The notes below the pieces were generated by a model. It searched no databases. It was not told the origin of the DNA and saw nothing but the letters and a program-made list of their open reading frames with translations. Positions 17,646 through 23,836 of a stretch of DNA of 39,001 nucleotides are shown piece by piece. The stretch covers positions 1 through 39,001 of the IMG/VR virus record IMGVR_UViG_3300047476_000227; one strand, given 5' to 3'. The translations under genes and the position numbers were made by a program. How positions within the stretch are numbered: the first letter of the stretch is position 1; each line of letters starts with the position of its first letter. The stretch comes from a virus.

Positions 17646-17734
17646 AAGATTGGGCTGTCAGCTTTGTTGCTGCGGCCTTTTTAGTTGGCCTCTTTGTTTG
17701 GTGCGCCAAAATCTTTATTGAGGTGTTGAGATAA
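17642..17734 (+). CDS. 30-residue single-pass membrane peptide
   Basis: This ORF runs ATG to TAA with overlaps at both ends: ATGA with the previous gene and TAATG with the next. It encodes a short N-terminus 'MKDW', one hydrophobic helix ('AVSFVAAAFLVGLFVW') and a short basic end. The coupled arrangement in a lysis cassette argues that it is translated, perhaps as a holin regulator or antiholin (inference). Confidence 0.55.
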   Translation: MKDWAVSFVAAAFLVGLFVWCAKIFIEVLR

Positions 17735-18216
17735 TGGACCCGATCACATTGGCCCTTGCTGGCATGGCTGCTGTTCAAAAGACGGTTGCCATGATTAAAG
17801 AAGTCTCAGGAACAGTGGATGATGTTCGGAGTCTTGGCCCATTGCTTGGCAAATACTTTGAGCAAAAGCATGAAGTCACCAAAGCGTTAAACCAAGCCAA
17901 AAGCAGTGGCGGCTCTAACATGGGCAAAGCCATTCAAATTGAGCTTGACCTAAAAGCACAGAAAGATTTTGAGGAGCAGGTCAAAGGTCTGTTCTTCCCC
18001 AACAACATGGACGTATGGAATTCCATCATGGCCCGTGTTGCTGAAATGAATAAGCAAGACAAAATTGACGCACAGATTGCCCGTGATCGTGCATTAAGGG
18101 CAAAGCAAGATCGTGAAGAACTTTTGGAAATTATTATCGTAGTCGGTTGCGTAATACTGATTTTTCTTTTGGTAGGCTTTGGCGTCTACATTCTCATGGA
18201 TGCAAGGAGCGCATAA
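17734..18216 (+). CDS. Tail-anchored membrane protein of lysis cassette
   Basis: This 160-residue protein has a long soluble, helical and Lys/Gln/Asp-rich part (to about residue 130) and one C-terminal transmembrane segment ('IIIVVGCVILIFLLVGFGVYIL'; residues about 133-154). Its stop touches the next start. Topology differs from Rz spanins, which have an N-terminal anchor. It may be an accessory of the holin next to it. No enzyme motif is visible. Confidence 0.68.
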   Translation: MDPITLALAGMAAVQKTVAMIKEVSGTVDDVRSLGPLLGKYFEQKHEVTKALNQAKSSGGSNMGKAIQIELDLKAQKDFEEQVKGLFFPNNMDVWNSIMARVAEMNKQDKIDAQIARDRALRAKQDREELLEIIIVVGCVILIFLLVGFGVYILMDARSA

Positions 18217-18720
18217 ATGTTATCTCTCATTTCAACCCTTGGTGGCTTGTTGATCTCTGGCCTACCAAAGCTGCTGGAATACTTCCAAAACAAAGCAGAC
18301 CAAAAGCATGAACTGGCATTGGCCCGAGTCCAGACCGAGCGTGAACTGCAACTAGCCGCTGCTGGCTTTGCGGCTCAGGCCCGTGTTGAGGAAATCCGCA
18401 CAGAGCAAGTGGCAATGGAAACCGATGCCCGAATGACTGAGGCCGCGCTTGAGCATGACAAGAAGGTGCTTGAGAAAGCATCTACATGGGTATCTAGCTA
18501 TGTCGGTACTGTGCGTCCTACAGTGACCTATATCTTTGTAGTTGAGTTGGTGCTGGTCAATGCGTTTATGTGCTGGTATATGTACAACCATCCCGGACTT
18601 ATTCAAAACATTGACGATGTGATTCGTTACTCCGACCTGATTTTTTCCAGCGATGAAATGGCTATGTTGGGGGGGATTTTGGGTTACTGGTTTGGAAGTA
18701 GAACTTGGAGCAAGAAGTGA
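18217..18720 (+). CDS. Holin, GTA-type three-TM family
   Basis: This 167-residue protein has a hydrophobic N-terminal helix ('LISTLGGLLISGLPKLLEYF'), a long charged helix (residues 25-90) and a C-terminal part with 'VRPTVTYIFVVELVLVNAF' and 'GGILGYWFGSRTWSKK'. The last motifs match the pattern of the three-TM holin family first described in gene transfer agents. Holins open the inner membrane for a soluble lysozyme, and the lysozyme gene overlaps its stop codon. Confidence 0.82.
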   Translation: MLSLISTLGGLLISGLPKLLEYFQNKADQKHELALARVQTERELQLAAAGFAAQARVEEIRTEQVAMETDARMTEAALEHDKKVLEKASTWVSSYVGTVRPTVTYIFVVELVLVNAFMCWYMYNHPGLIQNIDDVIRYSDLIFSSDEMAMLGGILGYWFGSRTWSKK

Positions 18721-19226
18721 AGCTGTCCAAGGCTGGTGAAGATTTGATGCACCGCTTTGAGGGGTGCAGGAACAAGCCATACCTTTGCCCTGCTCACATC
18801 TGGACCATTGGATATGGTCATGTGCTGTATCAAGAGCAAATCAAATTGCCTGTGGTGCGTACACCCGCCAATCCAACAGCCATGATTCGCAAAGAAATGC
18901 CTTTGCAGATAGATGACTTCCGCATTTGGAGCAAAGATGAAATCGATGCGCTATTCCGAAAAGATGTCGAGACTTTTGAACGTGGTGTTCTACGACTTGT
19001 TCCCGGCGTGGTTGGGCGTCAAGGCAGCTTTGACGCTCTTGTCTCTTTTGCCTTTAATGCAGGGCTAGGAAACCTACAGCGCAGCACCATCCGAATGAAG
19101 GCCAATAGAGGCGATTGGGAGGGTGCTGCGGAGGCTTTTATGGTTTGGACCAAGGGTGGTGGCAAAGTCCTGCCTGGACTCGTTAAACGGCGTCAGGCTG
19201 AGATTGCTCTGTTTCTAGCTGAATGA
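18717..19226 (+). CDS. Endolysin, P21/R21-type lysozyme (GH24)
   Basis: This 169-residue muramidase cleaves the glycan strands of peptidoglycan. The start is taken as GTG at 18717, which overlaps the holin stop (GTGA); a TTG at 18705 is possible. Catalytic residues fit the E-8aa-[D/C]-5aa-T pattern: Glu15, Cys24, Thr30 in 'HRFEGCRNKPYLCPAHIWT'. Cys in place of Asp is normal for the P21/P22 subgroup. There is no signal or SAR helix, so release needs the holin. The last 44 bp overlap the convergent DUF3310 gene. Confidence 0.93.
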   Translation: MKLSKAGEDLMHRFEGCRNKPYLCPAHIWTIGYGHVLYQEQIKLPVVRTPANPTAMIRKEMPLQIDDFRIWSKDEIDALFRKDVETFERGVLRLVPGVVGRQGSFDALVSFAFNAGLGNLQRSTIRMKANRGDWEGAAEAFMVWTKGGGKVLPGLVKRRQAEIALFLAE

Positions 19227-19428
19227 GCAACTCAATGTAGTGCTTGGCTTTCTCAAGGTCAGCAATACCGCCTTTGTCTTTGTAACGAGTAACGTACTTC
19301 ACTACATTGCCAGCACAAAATCCAAGATTGTTTGCGTGGATGTAGACAACAGGCTGGATGGCTTTGTTCTTGTAATGATCGCCAGAGACTTGTTTGTCAA
19401 GGGCAGAAGTAGTAAGGTCAAAAATCAT
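19183..19428 (-). CDS. DUF3310 family protein
   Basis: This 81-residue protein is recognisable by 'YIHANNLGFCAGNVVKYVTRY' split over residues about 29-50, followed by 'KGGIADLEKAKHYIELLI', the core of the DUF3310 (phage 'nucleotide kinase-like') family. Members are common in phage replication modules, often next to MazG-like genes as here; the biochemical role is unsettled. Start at ATG 19428 shares its bases with the MazG stop. A GTG at 19431 is the alternative. The 3' end overlaps the lysozyme gene on the opposite strand. Confidence 0.88.
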   Translation of the reverse strand: MIFDLTTSALDKQVSGDHYKNKAIQPVVYIHANNLGFCAGNVVKYVTRYKDKGGIADLEKAKHYIELLIQLETEQSQPDAV

Positions 19429-19745
19429 CACGACTCCTTCACAAACTGACCGTTCTTGTTCATGTAGCCTTTGCGTGGCTCAATGACCTTGTAAGCCTTG
19501 TAAAAGCACTGGCGCAAATCCATGTCGCACAACACGGCTACGTTGACCAGTGTGACCATGACATCACCAAGGGCATCGGCAATTTCTGCACGGTCATTAC
19601 TGGCTACTGCGGCAAGCAATTCACCAGCTTCTTCAAGCGTCTTTTTTGCTTGGCCTAATGCTGTGCCGTTTGCGTAGATGCCTGTTGCTTCTGCCCACTG
19701 CATGACCTGAAACTCTGTCATGCCAAACGATTGTGTTTCTTTCAT
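19428..19745 (-). CDS. MazG-like nucleotide pyrophosphohydrolase
   Basis: This 105-residue all-alpha protein has the MazG/NTP-PPase metal-binding pattern: Glu38, Glu39 and Glu42 in 'LEEAGELL', then Glu54, Asp57 and Asp61 in 'EIADALGDV'. Such enzymes hydrolyse (d)NTPs to monophosphates and, in phages, are proposed to reset nucleotide pools or alarmone signalling. A strong Shine-Dalgarno (GGAGG) precedes the start, which overlaps the upstream gene by four bases. Confidence 0.9.
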   Translation of the reverse strand: MKETQSFGMTEFQVMQWAEATGIYANGTALGQAKKTLEEAGELLAAVASNDRAEIADALGDVMVTLVNVAVLCDMDLRQCFYKAYKVIEPRKGYMNKNGQFVKES

Positions 19746-19957
19746 TTGTTGCCTCCATCAGCCTTCCAAAATACCCAAGAAATTATTGCGCTTTTGATGA
19801 TTGTTTTTGCCGCTTTGCCTTTGTAATTGCAAGCATCTGATTCAATGAATGCTTCAATCTCAGGCAAATATTTCAGACATTCTTGATGCACCCTTGCTTC
19901 TGTGATGCTTTTAAATGTCTTGCCATCGTCTGTTTCCCAAACTTCAATCATTTTCAT
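19742..19957 (-). CDS. Small hypothetical protein
   Basis: This 71-residue protein is read from ATG at 19957; a GTG at 19966 would add three residues. It starts 'MKMIEVWETDDGKTFKSITEA', a pattern common in small phage proteins that begin with a short beta hairpin ('DGKxFxxxxEA') followed by a helix. It overlaps neighbours on both sides by four bases. No function can be assigned. Confidence 0.7.
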   Translation of the reverse strand: MKMIEVWETDDGKTFKSITEARVHQECLKYLPEIEAFIESDACNYKGKAAKTIIKSAIISWVFWKADGGNK

Positions 19958-20265
19958 ACTGTCCACTCTCTTTCATTACGACCGGAGTTTGATTTAACTG
20001 TGTTGCCTGTCAGTACGATAAGGCACATAACCTTTAACTCGTTCAAACGTCTTGCAACCTGATTGCTTTCAAGGCCAGTTAACCTTGCGATGCCATCTTT
20101 GCCAAGCGGCCCGTTCTTTTCTAGGCACTCAAGGATGATTTTGTGATGTTTGGCAGAGACTTCTTTAACAGAGTCTGCTGCTTCAAATGATGTGATGGGA
20201 TCGTCTTTCCTAACCCTTGGGAAAAGGTCTAAAGGATGACCGCCAAAAAAATCTTTTAGTTTCAT
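19954..20265 (-). CDS. Winged-helix DNA-binding protein
   Basis: This 103-residue protein has a MarR/replication-type winged helix at about residues 35-85: 'AKHHKIILECLEKNGPLGKD' leads into 'GIARLTGLESNQVARRLNEL', a clear helix-turn-helix, followed by a wing ('VLTGNTVKSNSGR'). The N-terminal 'DPITSFEAADSV' is typical of small phage HTH proteins. It could regulate early genes or assist replication. It has its own Shine-Dalgarno (AAGGA) and sits behind a 108-base structured gap. Confidence 0.78.
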   Translation of the reverse strand: MKLKDFFGGHPLDLFPRVRKDDPITSFEAADSVKEVSAKHHKIILECLEKNGPLGKDGIARLTGLESNQVARRLNELKVMCLIVLTGNTVKSNSGRNEREWTV

Positions 20266-20373
20266 GTCTTATCCTTGTAAGGTGGGCCTACTCGCTGCAT
20301 TGCGCTGTGGGCAGGGAAGTCTCCCCACAGTCGGGACTCACCCCCGTTGCAACATCCGCTTTCGGCCCGAAAA
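20266..20373 (-). promoter_or_regulatory. Hairpin-rich intergenic leader
   Basis: On the minus strand, 108 bases between the Cys-rich peptide gene and the winged-helix gene contain several perfect inverted repeats. These are CTGTGGG/CCCACAG (20305-20311 with 20324-20330), CGGG/CCCG (20332-20335 with 20343-20346), TTTCG/CGAAA at the peptide gene's end, and a bulged GTAGG/CCTTAC just before the start codon. None is followed by a T-run, so a simple terminator is unlikely. Confidence 0.45.
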
Positions 20374-20526
20374 TCAGAAGCAGGTTGTAGTGCAGTTACC
20401 AGGACCGTAACAGCAAGTGGTGCAAGTAACCATGCGGCTACCCTGAATGATTGTGTGAGTGGTGCAAGTTGCCCAGACTGCTGTGGCAGATGCGGCAAGC
20501 GTAAGAGCGATGATGACTTTTTTCAT
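20374..20526 (-). CDS. Secreted cysteine-rich 50-residue peptide
   Basis: This small ORF has a strong Shine-Dalgarno (GAGG) overlapping the end of the Gp157 gene. It begins with a textbook signal peptide 'MKKVIIALTLAASATAVWA', with predicted cleavage after Ala19. The mature part is about 31 residues, rich in Thr and with six cysteines: one near its start, then 'TCTTCCYG' and 'NCTTTCF' at the end. Export to the periplasm and disulfide bonding are expected. Possible roles include an envelope-directed toxin, an exclusion factor or an enzyme inhibitor. I know of no characterised family. Confidence 0.75.
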   Translation of the reverse strand: MKKVIIALTLAASATAVWATCTTHTIIQGSRMVTCTTCCYGPGNCTTTCF

Positions 20527-20533
20527 AGTGACC

Positions 20534-21028
20534 TCATTTGATGGTTAAACGATCTTTGCGAACAATGTAAGCACCAGCTACAGGCTCACCAGCAAGAATG
20601 GCAATCTTGATCTTGGTTTTGCTTGGCTCTGGTGGCTTGGGGTCGTTGCACAATTCAGGCGCAAACTTAGCACCATCCTCAATGACAACAGACTCGTCAC
20701 GGTCAAGATATAACTTAACCACAAAAGACCCGTCAGCAGCCTTAATTTCGTGGATTCCTGCCGTTTTCATGTTCTCGGCAAGGTATTCCCTCAACTTCTC
20801 TGCTTTGCGCTCGTAGGCCGTTTGAAGGGCTTTGATACGCTTAATAGCGGCTTTTGCTTGTTCAGCATCTGACTCGCAGTTAAGAACGTAGGCAGCGACA
20901 GCGTTTGCTTTGTTGCCGAGCATGACCCGGAACTCGTCAAACGCTGGCAAAGCCTCACCTGTTTCTGGATCAAACAGGTTATCAAGTTGTTCACGAAAGT
21001 CGTGCGCTAGTTGATAGAGGCTTGTCAT
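20534..21028 (-). CDS. Siphovirus Gp157-family protein
   Basis: This 164-residue protein starts at ATG 21028; an upstream in-frame TTG is less likely. It has the Gp157 layout: an N-terminal helix, 'NKANAVAAYVLNCESDAEQAK' (residues about 40-60), a long basic coiled-coil ('AIKRIKALQTAYERKAEKLREYL') and a beta C-terminal part ending 'VRKDRLTIK'. The family is found beside SSB and recombination genes in phage early regions. A role in phage resistance or DNA replication has been suggested but is not established. Confidence 0.88.
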   Translation of the reverse strand: MTSLYQLAHDFREQLDNLFDPETGEALPAFDEFRVMLGNKANAVAAYVLNCESDAEQAKAAIKRIKALQTAYERKAEKLREYLAENMKTAGIHEIKAADGSFVVKLYLDRDESVVIEDGAKFAPELCNDPKPPEPSKTKIKIAILAGEPVAGAYIVRKDRLTIK

Positions 21029-21030
21029 GG

Positions 21031-21657
21031 TCAAAACGCTATATCGTCATCATCGCCAACAGGCGCAACAGTGTGACCCGCAGCTTTGGCAAATTCAGGG
21101 CTACGCTTAATCGCATCCTTGAGCTTGTCGTGGAACGTGTCAAACACAGCCCAATCAGGATTGTCCAAGTCAAACATCACTGTGTCGTGGACAGGCGCTG
21201 GTTTGTTGGCCTTCAATGCTGTAGGCAATGGGGTCAGGTTGGCTACGTTGCTGTACGTCTTGCCGTTTGTCTCACTTGTAGTCACGTTGACCATGCAGTA
21301 AGCACCAATCAACTTGCTGATGTCAAAGCCTTTAGCTTCTTCATCAGTAAACTCACGACCACGCCAAGATTGCAAGTCTTTACGCAGTGATGCTTTTTCA
21401 CTGAGAGACAAGGTGTATGACTTGCTAATGGTCATAGGCATTTCTTTGCCATCAAACTCAACGGTCAAAGGCTTTCCGTCCTCGTCCTCGCCAAACAACT
21501 CCCAGGCAACACGAATCTTGTGCTGCAATTTCTCTCCATACTGACCGCTAGACAACTGTGTGCCAAGGTCAATTAACGAATAGCAACGACCAATGTGAAC
21601 GCCAGAAGGCACACGTTTGAAGTTACCACCACCACTGTCAGAAGCTACAAAGCCCAT
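21031..21657 (-). CDS. SSB-like single-stranded DNA-binding protein
   Basis: This 208-residue protein has a beta-rich core and a C-terminal acidic tail 'GDDDDIAF' (residues 201-208), very like the 'DDDIPF' tip by which SSB proteins recruit host replication and repair factors. 'IRVAWELFGEDEDGKPLTVE' and 'FDISKLIGAYCMVNV' fit OB-fold-like phage ssDNA-binding proteins usually found next to Gp157, which lies directly downstream. It would protect single strands during replication and recombination. A Shine-Dalgarno (GGAGA) precedes the start. Confidence 0.75.
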   Translation of the reverse strand: MGFVASDSGGGNFKRVPSGVHIGRCYSLIDLGTQLSSGQYGEKLQHKIRVAWELFGEDEDGKPLTVEFDGKEMPMTISKSYTLSLSEKASLRKDLQSWRGREFTDEEAKGFDISKLIGAYCMVNVTTSETNGKTYSNVANLTPLPTALKANKPAPVHDTVMFDLDNPDWAVFDTFHDKLKDAIKRSPEFAKAAGHTVAPVGDDDDIAF

Positions 21658-21668
21658 TTCATTCTCCT

Positions 21669-21697
21669 AAAAAAACAGCCATTAAATAGGTTGGCTG
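21669..21697 (-). terminator. Intrinsic terminator / attenuator before the SSB-like gene
   Basis: On the minus strand CAGCCA pairs with TGGCTG (six perfect base pairs, ten-base loop) and is followed by seven T. It lies between the 51-aa gene and the SSB-like gene of the same operon. It should reduce read-through or require antitermination. Confidence 0.65.
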
Positions 21698-21703
21698 AAC
21701 ACC

Positions 21704-21859
21704 TTAACTTTTACGATTGATTGGTTTGGCAAGCAACCATTTGTCGCCAAGAAACCGGATTGACTTAATCCACTGTCGGCAGTTGTGTCGTTGTGTGCTA
21801 ACTGGCACACCATCTACGCAGTATAAGTTGCGAACCCGTGTAAGAAATGCTGTGTTCAT
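21704..21859 (-). CDS. First gene of leftward early operon, 51-aa basic protein
   Basis: This 51-residue basic protein starts at ATG 21859, chosen because AGGAG lies at proper spacing; an upstream in-frame ATG at 21886 lacks one. The sequence 'MNTAFLTRVRNLYCVDGVP' and 'KSIRFLGDKWLLAKP' has no recognised family. It is separated from the rest of the operon by a terminator-like hairpin, so it may be made in excess as an immediate-early product. A regulatory role is only an inference. Confidence 0.62.
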   Translation of the reverse strand: MNTAFLTRVRNLYCVDGVPVSTQRHNCRQWIKSIRFLGDKWLLAKPINRKS

Positions 21860-21964
21860 GTGAACTCCTGTCTTGTTGAGCCTCAATGTTATGACGCATA
21901 AAACAAAAAAGCATTAGGACATACCCTAATAGACAAGCTGGTTAACAATGATAACCTCGCCAGC
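21860..21964. promoter_or_regulatory. Divergent early control region with two operator-like palindromes
   Basis: This AT-rich region separates the two early operons. ATTAGG (21913-21918) and CCTAAT (21925-21930) form a perfect palindrome with a six-base spacer. GGTTA (21940-21944) and TAACC (21952-21956) form a second. The first shares TTAGG and ACCCTA half-sites at the same spacing with 30893-30907, and both are followed on the plus strand by AGACAA. Promoters must lie here, but I cannot fix exact -10/-35 boxes. Confidence 0.55.
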
Positions 21965-22165
21965 ATGAATACATTAGACCACCACGAAACAATTGCCGCA
22001 CAGGAGCTTTGCGTAATTGCAATCCAATCTGTCAAGCAATACACTTTTGATCCCGGAGACTTTGAGGCAGCTACTGTTGCTCTCTTAGCCCGAGCCATTG
22101 AATTAACAGCAAAAAAGGAATTTGAAATATGCTACAAGCAAAGCGGTACTACCTCGACCAACTGA
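21965..22165 (+). CDS. Small hypothetical protein, first gene of rightward early operon
   Basis: This 66-residue, mainly helical acidic protein begins 'MNTLDHHETIAAQELCVIAI'. It lies directly after the divergent operator region and overlaps the next gene by 37 bases. No Shine-Dalgarno is evident, so it may be translated from a near-leaderless transcript (inference). No family recognised. Confidence 0.55.
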   Translation: MNTLDHHETIAAQELCVIAIQSVKQYTFDPGDFEAATVALLARAIELTAKKEFEICYKQSGTTSTN

Positions 22166-22527
22166 AGAACGGGCCGAAGTCGCACCGAACTATCACGAAC
22201 AACATGACAAACAAGTTTGAGGTTAGCGCGGCAAAAATCAGGGATGAGTTGCTAAAAGAAGGTCTGATTGTTGTCGATCAATACAAAAACATCGGCCTGA
22301 CAGACAAGCGCAATTACTCCTACAGGTTGACAGGCAAAAAGACAAGTCAAGATACCCAAGATGTAAAGTATTGGCCTGATGGGTCGGTCAAGTCATCTGG
22401 CAATGCCTTTAACTGGCGTAGCAAGGAATTTACGTTGTTGAGCAAGCAAGACATCGTTAATGCCAGGAACACAGGCAGACCACAGAATTACAACCCTCAT
22501 CCAATTACCGCTTTTTCAAGGGCTTGA
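22129..22527 (+). CDS. Winged-helix-like early regulator
   Basis: This 132-residue protein has an N-terminal helix-turn-helix pattern at residues about 4-65: 'YYLDQLKNGPKSHRTITNN' then 'VSAAKIRDELLKEGLI' and a beta wing ('DKRNYSYRLTGKK'). The C-terminal half is polar with 'NARNTGRPQNYNPHPITAF'. A control function in early transcription or replication is plausible. The start lies inside the preceding gene. The family could not be named. Confidence 0.62.
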   Translation: MLQAKRYYLDQLKNGPKSHRTITNNMTNKFEVSAAKIRDELLKEGLIVVDQYKNIGLTDKRNYSYRLTGKKTSQDTQDVKYWPDGSVKSSGNAFNWRSKEFTLLSKQDIVNARNTGRPQNYNPHPITAFSRA

Positions 22528-22540
22528 TTGGTGGTATAGT
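22513..22540 (+). promoter_or_regulatory. Candidate promoter before the HNH leader
   Basis: TTTTCA and TATAGT are separated by 16 bases, with TG at the extended -10 position (TGGTATAGT). It would start transcription near 22547 and so produce the structured leader that follows. The -10 context matches that of the candidate promoter at 12485-12490. Confidence 0.5.
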
Positions 22541-22548
22541 TTTGTGAA

Positions 22549-22626
22549 ACCCGGATACCGAGGAAGTCATGAGCCTCGGGAAAAGCGTCCCCACCTCGCC
22601 TTCCGTTGGTTTCTTTCAAGGTGGCT
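22549..22626 (+). promoter_or_regulatory. Structured 5' leader, shares motif with 12510-12561
   Basis: CCGAGG (22558-22563) pairs perfectly with CCTCGG (22574-22579). CCACCT (22591-22596) pairs with AGGTGG (22619-22624). ACCCGGATACC opens the leader, and AGCGTCCCCACCT (22584-22596) matches the other leader in 12 of 13 bases. The two downstream genes are unrelated, so the shared part is not coding homology. Confidence 0.5.
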
Positions 22627-22647
22627 CATTGTTAAAAGGTGCGGCTT

Positions 22648-23037
22648 ATGGCTAAGAAAAGCTATTCCGAAAAATTGTTAGACCCTCGCTGGCAACAAAT
22701 GCGATTGCGCGTTTACGAGCGTGATGGATTTGCTTGCAGATGTTGCGGAAGCACAACAAAAACGCTTCACGCACATCATTCCCACTATCACCCATATTCT
22801 GAAGGGCCGTGGGACTATGACATGGACACAATCATAACTTTATGCGCTGATTGTCATTCAGATCAACACGCAGAAAGTGAAGGTTGCAAGGCTAATGTTT
22901 TGCTTTCTTTGGCAAAAATTGGATATTGGAATTGCTACGATCTTGATGGCTTGTGTGACATTCTTACAGTTTTAACTAAAGAAGATTTGGTTAATTTGTT
23001 TCTGGAGAAGGCCAATGGCACGAATCAGAACAGTTAA
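22648..23037 (+). CDS. HNH endonuclease (early region)
   Basis: This 129-residue protein has a zinc-type HNH fold. A Cys cluster at residues 30-33 ('CRCC') is followed by 'LHAHHSHY' (40-47), holding the first catalytic His, and 'TLCADCHSDQH' (64-74) with the second Cys pair and the metal-binding His residues. It cuts DNA, either as a homing-type enzyme or as a replication/host-attack nuclease. The start is ATG 22648 with AAAGG upstream; a GTG at 22639 is possible. It overlaps the replication gene by 23 bases. Confidence 0.87.
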   Translation: MAKKSYSEKLLDPRWQQMRLRVYERDGFACRCCGSTTKTLHAHHSHYHPYSEGPWDYDMDTIITLCADCHSDQHAESEGCKANVLLSLAKIGYWNCYDLDGLCDILTVLTKEDLVNLFLEKANGTNQNS

Positions 23038-23836
23038 ACCAGAATTGTTTCGGCATGAAGCACTTTTCGAGGCAGAACAGCAAAGCAAATTGCCTTTGCG
23101 TTTGGCATACATTGGATTGTTTACGGCCTGTGATCGAGAAGGTAGATTTAAATGGAAGCCAAGGGCATTGAAGCTGGATGTTCTTCCATACGATCAAATT
23201 GATTTTTTACGCGTGCTTGACGCGTTAGTCACGCATGGATTTATCGTCAAGTATCAGTTAGATGGCGATGAATTTGGTTGTATTCCAACTTGGTCGCAGC
23301 ATCAGGTGATTAACAACAGAGAATCGACATCTTTGTTGCCTTCACTTGAAGAATCAACAACTTGCACTCGTGATTCACGCGTGGATGACGCGTCAGTCAC
23401 GCCGCTTGTGCATACTCAAGTGGAAGGGAAAGGAAGGGAAGGGAAAAGGAAGGGAAAGGACTCGTTAGTAACGCGACCTAATGTTATTGATGAACAGCTT
23501 TGGAATGATTGGCTTGTTATAAGAAAAAAGAAAGATGCTCCGTTAACACAAACTGCATGGGATATGTTTATTTCACAAGTAAACAAAGCTGGATGGACAA
23601 TTGACGATGCTATAAAAGAATGTTGCCTCCGCACATGGGCAAGTTTTAAAGCAGAGTGGGTAGCACCTAAGCCTACCTTTGCCCAACAAGCCGCTGACAT
23701 TGCCCGAACAACAGTCCCTGCCAAACACTCTGGCCCTGACCCTGTGCTGCTCAAGATTGCGGCTGACCGGGAAAAGGCTGCTCCTATGCCTGACCACATT
23801 CGTCAACAAATTAACCAAGTCTTGAGGAAAGTATGA
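23015..23836 (+). CDS. Replication initiation protein (O-like / replisome organiser)
   Basis: This 273-residue protein opens with 'MARIRTVKPELFRHEALFE' and 'LPLRLAYIGLFTACDREGR', the N-terminal winged-helix signature of many phage replication proteins related in layout to lambda O. A variable linker (residues about 115-150) with the highly basic 'GKGREGKRKGK' follows, then a C-terminal domain ('LWNDWLVIRKKK') that may load the host helicase. Three in-frame 16-bp repeats lie inside the gene, as origin iterons lie inside lambda O. No phage helicase or polymerase follows, so host replication machinery is probably recruited. Confidence 0.8.
   Translation: MARIRTVKPELFRHEALFEAEQQSKLPLRLAYIGLFTACDREGRFKWKPRALKLDVLPYDQIDFLRVLDALVTHGFIVKYQLDGDEFGCIPTWSQHQVINNRESTSLLPSLEESTTCTRDSRVDDASVTPLVHTQVEGKGREGKRKGKDSLVTRPNVIDEQLWNDWLVIRKKKDAPLTQTAWDMFISQVNKAGWTIDDAIKECCLRTWASFKAEWVAPKPTFAQQAADIARTTVPAKHSGPDPVLLKIAADREKAAPMPDHIRQQINQVLRKV
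23219..23474 (+). other. Candidate replication origin: three iteron-like repeats inside the initiator gene
   Basis: GACGCGTTAGTCACGC (23219-23234), GACGCGTCAGTCACGC (23387-23402) and GACTCGTTAGTAACGC (23459-23474) are near-identical. The first two share an extended stretch, 25 of 29 bases at 23206-23234 and 23374-23402. A purine-only run of repeated GGAAGGGAA separates repeats two and three, and an A-rich stretch follows near 23520. Lambda-type origins have the same elements in the same gene position. Confidence 0.5.

Noticed and set aside
20262-20498. 78-codon minus-strand frame overlapping the Cys-rich peptide
   Set aside because: The alternative frame at 20374-20526 has a strong ribosome-binding site and a textbook signal peptide, and the longer frame would run through the structured gap.
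22549-22626. Leader considered as a hammerhead, HDV-like or known riboswitch RNA
   Set aside because: The required core motifs (for example CUGANGA with GAAA, or the TPP and cobalamin boxes) are absent, so only a neutral description is given.
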